Below, in pieces: positions 46,942 to 56,953 of a stretch of DNA of 64,000 nucleotides. This DNA comes from Henriciella marina (GTDB lineage Bacteria; Pseudomonadota; Alphaproteobacteria; Caulobacterales; Hyphomonadaceae). The stretch's first letter is position 1. Each line of letters opens with the position of its first letter. The stretch covers positions 124,001-188,000 of the forward strand of contig NZ_JAPWGW010000005.1 in assembly GCF_027213945.1 (NCBI RefSeq), read 5' to 3'. The notes under the pieces were generated by a model that was not told the DNA's origin, ran no database searches, and was given only the letters and a program-made list of their open reading frames with translations. Position numbers and translations under genes: made by a program.

Positions 46942-49761
46942 TCAGCCCCATGCACTAAAGGCGTGGCTGGTCGCGATCGACAGCCTCGAAATCAGCGTAC
47001 CGCACTGACGGAGAGGCGCTATCAATTCCTGATGCAACCGGTCATAGCCGGTCTCGCTTCGCGCACCGGTCTCATAGCCTGCTTCGTCGATGTGCTGGAA
47101 CAGATCAGCCTCGCCGCGCGACGGCGGATAGATTTCTTCCAGAAGATCAGCGGCCTCTTCGATCTGCATGGTGAGAACGAGGGCAATGATGTCGCTGCGG
47201 CTTGTGTCGTGGCGGGCTGAAAGGTCGCTGAGGCGCCCTGTCAGGCTAAGCGCGTAGAGCATGAGCGCCTGCCGGATGGCGTGGAGCGCGTGGAAGTCCA
47301 GCCGGCTTTCGTGGCGGCTTTCGACACTCGGCGCTTCGTCGAGAGAGGCGATAAGACCATCAAACTCTACAAGGTCGACGCTAAGCCGGTTGGCGATTTT
47401 CTGCAGGCTGGTGGCAGTCTGGTTCTCGCGGAGGGCATCCGCAACGCGGCGCATTGGGCCTGCCTGCGAAATGTCGCCATGACGCGAAACTGCCAGCCAG
47501 ACATGCGGGTCGAAGACGTTGGCATAGCCGCGCAGCACAGGCAGGCTGGTCAGCATGCGGGCGCGGGTTGCGAGCATGATAAGGGCGTGAAGGCGGGGCG
47601 AGGCATTGATGATGTCGCGCATGCGCTCTTTCTCGCGCGGCATGGCAGAACCAATACCACACGCCGAGTTCAGCGGCACACCGAGCTGCTGGAGCATGGC
47701 GTTATGAGAGATCGCCCGGATGGCCGAGGGCCCGCTTGGGCCGCCCGCACGTTTCACTGGGCGGGAGCCCGCCTTGACCAGAAAGCCGGACGTGAACCCG
47801 CCGAGCATTTCCTCATAGTCGCGGTCGACGAAGAGCGTCTCGTGCCAGTTTCGAAGCGCGCGGTAGGCGTCCCAGACAAAGTCGGTCTGCGTATAGAAGG
47901 CGTCTTCGTCAGTGGATGGTGGTTCTGACAGGATGTGTTCGCAGAAGGCAGCATATGTGGCGCGTGAAAGCTCCGGCGTCGCGAAATGGAGAAAGCCGTC
48001 ACCGCCTTGGAAGCTCACCTCGTGGATTGGCTGGATGTCGCGGGCGAGGAGTTCGCTGCGCGTCCACGGCGTCAGCAAATGGTCATGGCGCTGCTGGAAG
48101 CTGCCGGGATAGGCGCCGCGCCCGATCGACTCGCCATGTGTGTTGAAGACGAGCAGGCCTGTGCCGGGCAGGACGTCGCCGAGCGCGCGGCCGATCAGGC
48201 TGTGGATCCGCTCGATCGCCATATTGCCGGCGACCTGTCCGATGAAGCGGCCAGAGTCTGAAAAGCCCAGCTGGATGGAGAGGTAGCCGCGCGCCTTGAT
48301 GTAGGCGCAGAAGCTTTCTTCTTCGAGCAGGCGCTCGACAAAGCGCCCACCGGTTTCGAGGGCTTCCGGTGTTTCGAAGAGCGGTGAGATGTCGAGCGCA
48401 TGATCCACGCCGTACTGGCGGGCAAGATGAAGCGCGCCCATGACGGTGGCGGGGTTTTCACTCTCTGCAATCAGAAAGCGGATCGGTGAGCCTGCATCGA
48501 TATGTTTGAGGATCTGTGCGCACATCATGAACTGGCGCCGCGCGGTGGACTGTTCGAGGAAGAGGTCCGCGAAGTTTACAGGGCGCACTTCGGTGCTGCC
48601 TGCCATTTCAGAGAGCTTGCTGAGGGCGAGACGGCCAAGTTCGCTGTCTTCGGTTTCAAGGTCGAGATCGCGCTGGAGGACGGTGCGCACCTGCGCAGCA
48701 TTCACGCGAAGATGGATGCGGGCGGTGCCAAGCTGGAGCGCGTCGATTTCAGCGCGCAGGATCATCAGGGCGGCGGCTGTCTCGTCTGGTGTTTCCGTGT
48801 CTTCGATCAGCGTAGTCAGCGGATCGGTCAGGGTGGCCGCGTCTGTGATCTTTGCGTCCGAGGCGGCCGTCAGGAAATTGGCTGCATCGCTGAGCACGTC
48901 CGGGTCTGAGAGGTTCTGGCCGAACTTTTCTGCGGCTGCTTCGGTGTGGGCCTGCGCATCGGCGAGTTTCTTCTCGAGCGCGGCCAGCGTCTCGAACTCT
49001 GCGAAGTTGGAGAGACGACCGCGATAATAGGCGAGCTGGGCTGCCTTCTCGCGCAGGCGCAGCGTGATTGACTGCGACCAGTGAATATCGGTCCGTCCAT
49101 CGAGGTCATAGCCGACCCAGCTTGCCAGTGTGGGAAGGGCGGTGCGAAGGCTGCGCCAGTCATCGAGAGACTTTCTGGCCGCGTCTACAATGATACCTGC
49201 ATAATGGCCTGCCGCGTCCTGCGCATTTGCGATCGCATCCTGCGCTTCCTCATGTTCGTGGGTGAGCGTGATCTGGTCCGGCCAGTCCGGTTGCGGGTCG
49301 CTGGCGACGGATTGGAGGTTGCCGAGTTCGCTCTTGCCGGGCTTGCTGGCATAGGCAGCGAAGGCACGGCGCAAATCCCGTGACAGGGCAAAGGTGGGAT
49401 GGGCCGTGAAGACGATCCCACCGGCATGCCGTGTGACCGTTTGCCGGAACCGCTCCGGGTCCGATTTGGCCATCGCAGAGAGCGCCGCCTTGACCCCAGC
49501 GAAGGCATCCTTCGATTTGCCGACCTCGGTATGCTGCGCCCGAAACTGGTCAGCGCGGTCCTTCAGAAGGTCAAAATGCAGGCCGTCGACTGTTTCGGCG
49601 ACACTGGAGAGGTCAGTGCGACCGGCCTCCAGATCCTGAAAGAGTTGTAGCGCAAAAGAGAAAACCGAATTGGTCAGCGGGTCGCGGTCAATGCCTTCTG
49701 CATGATCGCGCAGGAATTTGCGGATACGGGCCGGGTCTAGCGGCGTCTTTCTGGTCGGCAT
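46942..49761 (-). CDS. divergent phosphoenolpyruvate carboxylase family protein
   Basis: A 939-residue protein of PEP carboxylase length and domain order. The catalytic His motif is present as VFTAHPTFAL (near 113; usual TAHPTE). LGFSDSGRFIG (near 500) keeps the metal-binding Asp but has Arg for the usual Lys. The glycine loop reads THGESIGRGAYPG (near 540) instead of HGRGGxxGRGGGP, so one of the two conserved Arg is missing. GSRPVKR (near 666) is kept. The usual reaction is PEP + bicarbonate to oxaloacetate; whether it is retained is open. The ATG at 49761 follows GGGAG by 8 bases; 49782 is an alternative. Confidence 0.8.
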   Translation of the reverse strand: MPTRKTPLDPARIRKFLRDHAEGIDRDPLTNSVFSFALQLFQDLEAGRTDLSSVAETVDGLHFDLLKDRADQFRAQHTEVGKSKDAFAGVKAALSAMAKSDPERFRQTVTRHAGGIVFTAHPTFALSRDLRRAFAAYASKPGKSELGNLQSVASDPQPDWPDQITLTHEHEEAQDAIANAQDAAGHYAGIIVDAARKSLDDWRSLRTALPTLASWVGYDLDGRTDIHWSQSITLRLREKAAQLAYYRGRLSNFAEFETLAALEKKLADAQAHTEAAAEKFGQNLSDPDVLSDAANFLTAASDAKITDAATLTDPLTTLIEDTETPDETAAALMILRAEIDALQLGTARIHLRVNAAQVRTVLQRDLDLETEDSELGRLALSKLSEMAGSTEVRPVNFADLFLEQSTARRQFMMCAQILKHIDAGSPIRFLIAESENPATVMGALHLARQYGVDHALDISPLFETPEALETGGRFVERLLEEESFCAYIKARGYLSIQLGFSDSGRFIGQVAGNMAIERIHSLIGRALGDVLPGTGLLVFNTHGESIGRGAYPGSFQQRHDHLLTPWTRSELLARDIQPIHEVSFQGGDGFLHFATPELSRATYAAFCEHILSEPPSTDEDAFYTQTDFVWDAYRALRNWHETLFVDRDYEEMLGGFTSGFLVKAGSRPVKRAGGPSGPSAIRAISHNAMLQQLGVPLNSACGIGSAMPREKERMRDIINASPRLHALIMLATRARMLTSLPVLRGYANVFDPHVWLAVSRHGDISQAGPMRRVADALRENQTATSLQKIANRLSVDLVEFDGLIASLDEAPSVESRHESRLDFHALHAIRQALMLYALSLTGRLSDLSARHDTSRSDIIALVLTMQIEEAADLLEEIYPPSRGEADLFQHIDEAGYETGARSETGYDRLHQELIAPLRQCGTLISRLSIATSHAFSAWG

Positions 49762-49898
49762 GGCGGGTCTCCCTGAAAGCAAGATAGCGTTTGAACGCGT
49801 ATCTTGTTCAGGAAGAGAGGCCGAGCGGTTTCGTCAAGATTATCATTTGCCCGCGGCGCTATCTCGGAATGAAATGCCCGGCGACAGCGCACGCACCG

Positions 49899-50981
49899 CT
49901 AGAGCGACGCCATGATGCCGCGACTTGGGGCGACCTTGTTGTCGAGGAAGTCGCGCCAGATGGCGGCCACCTGGTCCGGGCCTTTGATCCGTTCAATCTG
50001 AATCTCTTTCGACGCAGAACGGGCAAGGCGAGCGCTTGCTTCGCTCGCTTTGCCATACAGCACACCGGGTCCCCATTCCTTGTCGCGCTTGGCGATTTGC
50101 GCAGGCGCAAAGAAGAATTTGGGCTCTGCGCCTGGAAGTCCCTTGGCGCGGCCAGCGCTTTCCCAGTGGGTCGCGCCGACCATGCAGCTTTCGACCATGT
50201 TTTCCTGGAGATGATTGTGCAGCGTCACCGTCAGATCCCGGTTGCCGGACATGTCGACATAGGCGGTCTTCACGCCCGGATCGATCTTCTCTTCCTCGCC
50301 ATAAAGTAGAACGTCGTCGCAACAGCCAAGGGTTTCCACGAAAGCCCGATTGCCCGGCGAAGTAAGACCGATGACACGCTGACCTGCGCTTTCATCCTCA
50401 TGGATGAACTGGGCAAGTCCGAAGGCCGTCTTGGACGACACAGAGCCGATGACTACCTGGCTTGCACCAAAATAGTCATTGTCCGTCAGATAATCGTAGA
50501 GCACGAAAGACGTGATGAAGAGCGGAAAATAGAGACTGCGCTCATCTTCCAGCTTGCGCATGGCTTCGGGTTCGCCAGCGAGCCGGCGATACTGGTTGTA
50601 CACGGCGGCAAGGTCTGCGCGGTGCGGCGAGGCGTCCATGAAGAAGTCATCCTTGACGCGTCCAACCGTCAGAACAGCCTCGCTTGCCATCGGGAAAAAG
50701 CCATAGAGGCGTTCACCGACCGCGATATCAGGGCTGCGCGATTCAACGACATCGCCGAAGCCCCAGACAGTGACCTTGCCCCACCCTTCCTCAGCCGGGA
50801 AAAAGCGCCAGTATCCAATCGCGTCTCCGGAGATCGCATAGCTCACATTGTTCGAGGTGATCGCAAACTTGTCGATAGCAACGCGGACCTGACCGCCCTC
50901 AAGTTGTGCCTGCGGCTGGCTAACGGGTTTCGTCTTCCGGTAGTCGCTGCGATTGATCCAAAGCTCACTGACTTCAGCCAT
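49899..50981 (-). CDS. DUF2855 family protein
   Basis: A 360-residue soluble protein that matches the DUF2855 family, distantly related to medium-chain dehydrogenases/reductases. It has the N-terminal VRVAIDKFAITSNNVSYAISGD, then WGFGDVVESRSPDIAVGERLYGFFPMAS, and a central segment VVIGSVSSKTAFGLAQFI in place of a Rossmann nucleotide-binding loop. The substrate is unknown. Such genes often sit beside fatty-acid or PHB genes; here the neighbour is the divergent nitronate monooxygenase-like gene (157-bp gap). Confidence 0.82.
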   Translation of the reverse strand: MAEVSELWINRSDYRKTKPVSQPQAQLEGGQVRVAIDKFAITSNNVSYAISGDAIGYWRFFPAEEGWGKVTVWGFGDVVESRSPDIAVGERLYGFFPMASEAVLTVGRVKDDFFMDASPHRADLAAVYNQYRRLAGEPEAMRKLEDERSLYFPLFITSFVLYDYLTDNDYFGASQVVIGSVSSKTAFGLAQFIHEDESAGQRVIGLTSPGNRAFVETLGCCDDVLLYGEEEKIDPGVKTAYVDMSGNRDLTVTLHNHLQENMVESCMVGATHWESAGRAKGLPGAEPKFFFAPAQIAKRDKEWGPGVLYGKASEASARLARSASKEIQIERIKGPDQVAAIWRDFLDNKVAPSRGIMASL

Positions 50982-51129
50982 CGGGTCGGTCCTTCCCTCA
51001 ATTCTTCCAACTCGCGCAAGAATGGACTGTCCTGAGGCGAGTGCAAGGGGCGGGTGATTTGCTGCCGCGAGGGCAATCCTTCGCAGGAGCGGGCGATTGT
51101 CCTATCAAGAGCGAGAAAACATGATTTGA

Positions 51130-52119
<990 letters not shown>

Positions 52120-52140
52120 GCCAGAATAGAACGACTGCTG

Positions 52141-52179
52141 AAGGGCGCCGGATTGTTTCAGTCCGGCGCCCTTTTTTTA
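52141..52179 (+). terminator. rho-independent terminator (probably bidirectional)
   Basis: AAGGGCGCCGGA (52141-52152) pairs with TCCGGCGCCCTT (52162-52173) and is followed by seven T in total. It lies in the 57-bp gap between two convergent genes. Confidence 0.92.
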
Positions 52180-53352
52180 TTCGCTGAGCAGGATGCCTTT
52201 TTCCGTGAGCTCAGAGACGCGGGCTTCGTCAGCGCCGATCCAGTCTTTCAGGGCATCGACATTGTGCTCGCCCCGCCGTGGTGGGCGCATGCCTGCGGAG
52301 ATGCCGCTCTTCGACTGAGAAAACTTGTAAGGCGACTGGACCGTACGGCGCGCATTGCCCTTGTCGTCTTCGACATCGACCAGAATGCCGTTCGGCCCGA
52401 CACTGGTCTGCGAGAAGGATTCCTCGCCAAATTTCCGCACGAGACCCCAGGCGAGGTTCATCCCGTCCAGTGCCTTGGTGAGCGCCTCAAAGCTTGGATA
52501 GGAGAGAATGTGTTCGGTGACCGCCTTGTGGCGGGCAGCGACTTTCTCTTCGAGGCTTGCGCCTTTCGGGGTCGGGTCGACGAGCCCCGCCTTTTTGGAC
52601 AGCACGATCCAGATCCATTTCATGTCAGAGGCAATCAGGATGCGCTTGCCCTCCGGCGCGTCCCAGACCTGGTTCTCTTTCGGTTTCGGCCAGACGCCGT
52701 CCAGCGCCCAATGCGCATAGTCATCGGTCGCATGAATGACGTTGATCATCGCAATATCGACATGCTGGCCTTCGCCGGTCTTTTCCGCGACTCGCAGGGC
52801 AGCGAGCAGCCCGACAAGACCGTGCAGCGAGCTATAGCTGTCGGCGAACGAATATTGAAGGTCGGTTGGTGGCCCGCCGCTGATCTCTGCCTGTCGGGCG
52901 ATAAGCCCCGCTTCGGCATGCACGACCGGCGCATAGGCGGCGCGCTTTGCCTCCGGCCCCGTCTGGCCAAAGCCAGAAATGGACAGCATGACGAGTTTCG
53001 GATTGACCGCGTGCACGCTGTCCCAGTCGAGACCAAAGCGCTTCATCACGCCAGGGCGGAAGTTCTCCACCAGCATGTCCGCTTCCTTGCAAAGCTCCAG
53101 CACCAGCTCACGCGCGCCTTCGGCCTTCAGGTCGATACAGATGTTCCGCTTGCCGATGTTCTGCTGAAGGTAAAAGCCAGCGACGCCCTCATCCGACTTG
53201 CCGAAATGGCGGGTGACATCGCCTTCGGGCGGCTCGATCTTCAGGACGTCCGCGCCTAGGTCAGACAGCATCCGCGTGGCAAAAGGGCCGGCCAGAACAC
53301 GCGAGAGATCAAGGACTTTCAGCCCTTCGAGTGGAAATCCCTTTATGTCCAT
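52177..53352 (-). CDS. CaiB/BaiF-type (class III) CoA transferase
   Basis: A 391-residue enzyme of CoA-transferase family III. Seen: the N-terminal GLKVLDLSRVLAGPFATRMLSDLGADVLKIEPP, the segment RNICIDLKAEGARELVLELCKEADMLVENFRPGVM with the catalytic-Asp strand, and ISGFGQTGPEA. Members move CoA between acids or racemise 2-methylacyl-CoAs; the substrate cannot be told from sequence. The catalytic Asp is expected in the N-terminal domain around position 170 (YSFADS). Start 53352 follows GGGAG by 8 bases. It is alone in its transcription unit. Confidence 0.9.
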   Translation of the reverse strand: MDIKGFPLEGLKVLDLSRVLAGPFATRMLSDLGADVLKIEPPEGDVTRHFGKSDEGVAGFYLQQNIGKRNICIDLKAEGARELVLELCKEADMLVENFRPGVMKRFGLDWDSVHAVNPKLVMLSISGFGQTGPEAKRAAYAPVVHAEAGLIARQAEISGGPPTDLQYSFADSYSSLHGLVGLLAALRVAEKTGEGQHVDIAMINVIHATDDYAHWALDGVWPKPKENQVWDAPEGKRILIASDMKWIWIVLSKKAGLVDPTPKGASLEEKVAARHKAVTEHILSYPSFEALTKALDGMNLAWGLVRKFGEESFSQTSVGPNGILVDVEDDKGNARRTVQSPYKFSQSKSGISAGMRPPRRGEHNVDALKDWIGADEARVSELTEKGILLSE

Positions 53353-53435
53353 GACGCATGCTCCCTCGTGGTCTTTCTTGCTGCAAGCGTTCTAGACCGG
53401 GAGTTCATCTCAGCACAGCCTGACCCTGCGTCCGC

Positions 53436-54320
53436 TCACTGCGTGCCTTGTTGACCAAGCAGGATGGCGCCGATGAGACCGGCATTGTCGCCAAGGCCCG
53501 GCGTGGTGATCAGCTCAGCTGAAGGAGCGTGTTCGAGATAGCCGCCCATCTGTTCGTCGAAGGCCTTACGGATGCGGGAAATCAGGTGCGGGGCGAGCAT
53601 CAGCCCACCGCCAAGGACGATACGCTCCGGCCGGAGGGTAAGGGTCAGCGCGCGAGCAGCCTGCGCAAGATAGTCGGCAGCGATATCCCAGACGGGGTGA
53701 TTGGCTGGGAGGTCTTCCGGCGAACCGGCCCGCGCACGAATGGCGCGCACGGATGCGAGGCCTTCGAGACAGTCCTCGTGGAAGGGGCAGACGCTCTCGA
53801 AGTTCCCGTCGCCGGGGTGACGCCGCAGCGCGATATGACCGAATTCAGGGTGTGAGGGCCGACCCAGAAAACCGCCATTGGCAAAGAGCCCGGCCCCGAT
53901 ACCCGTGCCGACCGTGACATAGGCAGCCGAGGCGCAGCCCATCGCTGCGCCTAGGGTCATTTCAGCGAGTAGGGCGCCGTTCACATCCGTATCCAAGGTG
54001 ACGGGCAGGGCGAGCGCATTTTCAAAGTGCGCGCGGAGGTTCGTGCCGGACCAGCCCGATTTTGCCGACCCGGTAATCGTGCCATAGCTGGCCGAGCGTG
54101 GGTCGACATCTATCGGGCCGAAGCTGGCAATGCCGAACGTCTTCAGCGTGCCGGGTTCGATATGTGCAGTGAACCAATCTGCAGTTGCGGCCAACGTCTC
54201 TTCTGGCGTGGTTACGGGTACACGGTGCGAAGCGACCAGCGCACCTGACGCATCAGCGAGACCGCACTTGAAGGTCGTGCCGCCCGCATCGATGCCGCCA
54301 TGAAGCATGTTTTCCGACAT
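53436..54320 (-). CDS. ROK-family sugar kinase (fructokinase-like)
   Basis: A 294-residue kinase of the ROK family. GIDAGGTTFKCGLAD is the phosphate-binding motif. ITGSAKSGWSG and the zinc-finger segment HPEFGHIALRRHPGD...CPFHEDCLEGLAS (His and three Cys) follow. This zinc signature is of the fructokinase type (Mak/ScrK ROK group) rather than glucokinase. It probably phosphorylates fructose or a related hexose. No sugar transporter is adjacent. The start could also be the ATG at 54308, which is closer to a GGAA. Confidence 0.87.
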   Translation of the reverse strand: MSENMLHGGIDAGGTTFKCGLADASGALVASHRVPVTTPEETLAATADWFTAHIEPGTLKTFGIASFGPIDVDPRSASYGTITGSAKSGWSGTNLRAHFENALALPVTLDTDVNGALLAEMTLGAAMGCASAAYVTVGTGIGAGLFANGGFLGRPSHPEFGHIALRRHPGDGNFESVCPFHEDCLEGLASVRAIRARAGSPEDLPANHPVWDIAADYLAQAARALTLTLRPERIVLGGGLMLAPHLISRIRKAFDEQMGGYLEHAPSAELITTPGLGDNAGLIGAILLGQQGTQ

Positions 54321-54413
54321 CTGTGTTCAGCCTTCAAACCTATCAGACCTGCCAGACTATGCAGCCTGCATTGCAATGGATAGGTCTTTGACCGCCTAAA
54401 GGAGACAGACCCC

Positions 54414-55592
54414 ATGACCTATTCCGACCAGAAACTTGCCGAGGAAATTGGCGCACGTGTGGAAGCCTTTGTGCGCGATGTCGTGGCGCCATACGAGCGC
54501 GACCCGCGCCTTGGTGAACACGGCCCATCGGAAGAGCTGGTCGTCGAGATGCGGGCGAAAGCGCGCGAGGCCGGCGTGATGACGCCGCATATCCTGAAAG
54601 ATGGCACACACCTTTCGCAGCGCAGCACCGCCCATGTCCTGCAGAAGACCGGCCTGTCACCGCTTGGTCCTGTGGCCTGCAATACGGGCGCGCCGGATGA
54701 GGGCAACATGTTCTTGCTCGGCAAGGTCGCGACGCCCGAGCAGCATGAGCGCTTCCTGAAGCCGCTTGTCTCCGGTGAGGCGCGCTCTGCTTTTTTCATG
54801 ACGGAACCGGCCGCCGATGGCGGGGCAGGGTCCGACCCGTCCATGATGCAGACGACGGCTGTGCAGGACGGAAACCACTGGGTCATCAATGGCCGCAAGA
54901 CATTCATTACCGGGGCTGAGGGCGCCAAGGTCGGCATCGTCATGGCCAAGTCGGAGGCGGGCGCGTGCATGTTCCTGGTCGACCTGCCGGACCCGGCGAT
55001 CCGGATCGAGCGGGTGCTCGACACGATCGACAGCTCCATGCCGGGCGGGCATTCGGAAGTGCTGATCGACAATCTGCGCGTGCCGGCCACAGACATGCTG
55101 GGCAATCCGGGCGAGGGCTTTCGCTATGCGCAGATCCGTCTCGCGCCCGCGCGCCTTTCGCACTGCATGCGCTGGCACGGCATGGCGACCCGGGCGCAGG
55201 AAATCGCGACCGAATATGCGTGCAAGCGCCAGGGGTTTGGCAAGCTGTTGGTCGACCATGAGGGCGTCGGCTTTATGCTGGCTGAAAACCAGATCGACCT
55301 GCAGCAATCCTCGCTGATGATCGACTGGTGCGCTGATGCGCTGGACCGCGGCGAGAATGGCAATGTCGAAAGCTCCATGGCGAAGGTGGCGGTGTCAGAG
55401 GCGCTGTTCCGTGTGGCCGACCGGTGCGTTCAGGTCATGGGCGGGATGGGCGTCAGCCGCGACACGATTGTCGAGCAGCTGTTCCGCGAGGTGCGCGCCT
55501 TCCGCATCTATGACGGGCCGACCGAAGTGCACAAATGGTCGCTGGCCAAGAAGATCAAGAAGGCGGAGCTGAGTCGGACGGGCGCGAAATAG
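54414..55592 (+). CDS. acyl-CoA dehydrogenase (ACAD10/11-like)
   Basis: A 392-residue FAD enzyme of the ACAD superfamily. EPAADGGAGSDPSMMQTTAVQDGNHWVINGRKTFITG is the FAD/substrate motif and RVLDTIDSSMPGGHSEVLIDNLRVPATDMLG the beta domain. The C-terminal YDGPTEVHKWSLAKKI replaces the canonical YEGTxEIQ. This resembles the ACAD10/11-like branch with long-chain or hydroxyacyl substrates. It starts after AAGGAGAC. It is divergent from the ROK kinase (93-bp gap). Confidence 0.9.
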   Translation: MTYSDQKLAEEIGARVEAFVRDVVAPYERDPRLGEHGPSEELVVEMRAKAREAGVMTPHILKDGTHLSQRSTAHVLQKTGLSPLGPVACNTGAPDEGNMFLLGKVATPEQHERFLKPLVSGEARSAFFMTEPAADGGAGSDPSMMQTTAVQDGNHWVINGRKTFITGAEGAKVGIVMAKSEAGACMFLVDLPDPAIRIERVLDTIDSSMPGGHSEVLIDNLRVPATDMLGNPGEGFRYAQIRLAPARLSHCMRWHGMATRAQEIATEYACKRQGFGKLLVDHEGVGFMLAENQIDLQQSSLMIDWCADALDRGENGNVESSMAKVAVSEALFRVADRCVQVMGGMGVSRDTIVEQLFREVRAFRIYDGPTEVHKWSLAKKIKKAELSRTGAK

Positions 55593-55619
55593 CGTTGCCT
55601 CCGGCAAGCTGGCGATGGC

Positions 55620-56741
55620 TCAGGGTGCGGGGGAGGTGCGTTCTTCTGCGCCGCTTAGCAGCAGGGAAATGATGTCGGAGCGTGTCAGCACGCCGACGAC
55701 TTTTTCGGCCTCCATGACAAATACGGTCTGAACGCCTTGCCGGGCGAAGCGGTTGAGCACGGTGCCGACAGGCGCTGTGGACGGTGCGACGGCGGTCACG
55801 TCCCGCATGATGTCAGAGCCGCGCAATCTGCTGCGGCGTTGCAGCCGCGGGCGCCTGGCGGGCAGGAGCGCGCCGATGATATCCGCTTGCTGGACATGGC
55901 CGAGACAGCGCCCGTCTTCTGCCATGACGGGCAGGGTTTTCAGGGCGTGGGAGCGGAAGAGGCCGGCAATGTGCTCAAGCGTGTCGTCCGGTTCTATGGT
56001 GATGAGCGGCGCCGTCATGACATCGGCGCAGGTCATGCCGTCGAACCGGTGTCCGGCAGCTTCCTTTTCGGCGGCAGCCAGCAGGCGGGAAAGGTCTGCA
56101 ACCCCGATATTCTGGGACTGGTTGAAGCGTTTGAGGATGCCGGTGAGTTCGCCGGTCGACAGGCCAAGGCGCGGCTCTGCCGGGCGCGAGACCTGCTGTG
56201 GCGGCTGTCTGAAAGGGTAGACCCGCCCGGTCGCCCGGTTGAAAGCGACCCCGGCAAGGACGAGCGTGACGGTCATGATGCCGACAGGGACCAGGGCAAA
56301 GGCAAAGCCCGCCTCCAGCACGGCTTCCCGCTCAAGCGTGGCCAGCAGGGCGACGGCGCCGCCTGGCGGGTGCAGCGAGCGGGTGAGGAACATGACGAAG
56401 ATGGCGCCGCCCACGGCCAGGCTGGGGGCCCAGACAGGCGGTGCCAGCATGAGGACAGAGACCGCAACAATCGCCGACACGGTATTGCCTGCGACGGCAG
56501 ACCATGGCTGGGCCAGCGGCGAGTTGGGAACGGCAAAGACAAGCACGGCCGACGCCCCCAGCGGCGCGACAAGGTAGAGCGGCAGATCTGAAACAGTCGG
56601 CAGCAACAGGCCAAGCAGCGTGCAGAGCCCGATGCCGGCGAAGGCGCCCAGCGAGGCGCGTGCTGCCTCGGTGCGGCTCGGCCATGGCAGGGCTGGAAGC
56701 AAGTGGCGCAAGGCCGCTTTCAGGCTTTGGCGGGAGAACAT
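55620..56741 (-). CDS. HPP-family membrane protein with two CBS domains
   Basis: A 373-residue protein. The N-terminal HPP module (about residues 20-175) has four or five transmembrane helices and the eponymous motif in TRSLHPPGGAVALLA. The cytosolic C-terminal half has two CBS domains (about 240-295: MTAPLITIEPDDTLEHIAGLFRSHALKTLPVM; about 305-365: RDVTAVAPSTAPVGTVLNRFARQGVQTVFVM). HPP proteins include nitrite transporters of chloroplasts, but most bacterial ones are uncharacterised. The CBS pair suggests regulation by adenine nucleotides. Confidence 0.9.
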   Translation of the reverse strand: MFSRQSLKAALRHLLPALPWPSRTEAARASLGAFAGIGLCTLLGLLLPTVSDLPLYLVAPLGASAVLVFAVPNSPLAQPWSAVAGNTVSAIVAVSVLMLAPPVWAPSLAVGGAIFVMFLTRSLHPPGGAVALLATLEREAVLEAGFAFALVPVGIMTVTLVLAGVAFNRATGRVYPFRQPPQQVSRPAEPRLGLSTGELTGILKRFNQSQNIGVADLSRLLAAAEKEAAGHRFDGMTCADVMTAPLITIEPDDTLEHIAGLFRSHALKTLPVMAEDGRCLGHVQQADIIGALLPARRPRLQRRSRLRGSDIMRDVTAVAPSTAPVGTVLNRFARQGVQTVFVMEAEKVVGVLTRSDIISLLLSGAEERTSPAP

Positions 56742-56953
56742 GGGGCGCGATTTCCTTCACTCTGTCCGGGCTGCATCCGTTTGCCGCCGACCGGCAATGT
56801 CTTCAAGGCGCGCTTGCGCCTCTCGCCCCGTCAGGTTGACGCGCAGGCTGCGTCTTGCAGGCAGCGAGCTGTCCGGACCCGCGCTGGCGGGGTAGATTGC
56901 AGCGTGGCGGCAAGGTTATAGGTGCGCTGCGCAATCGAGCGAGCCGGCCATCC

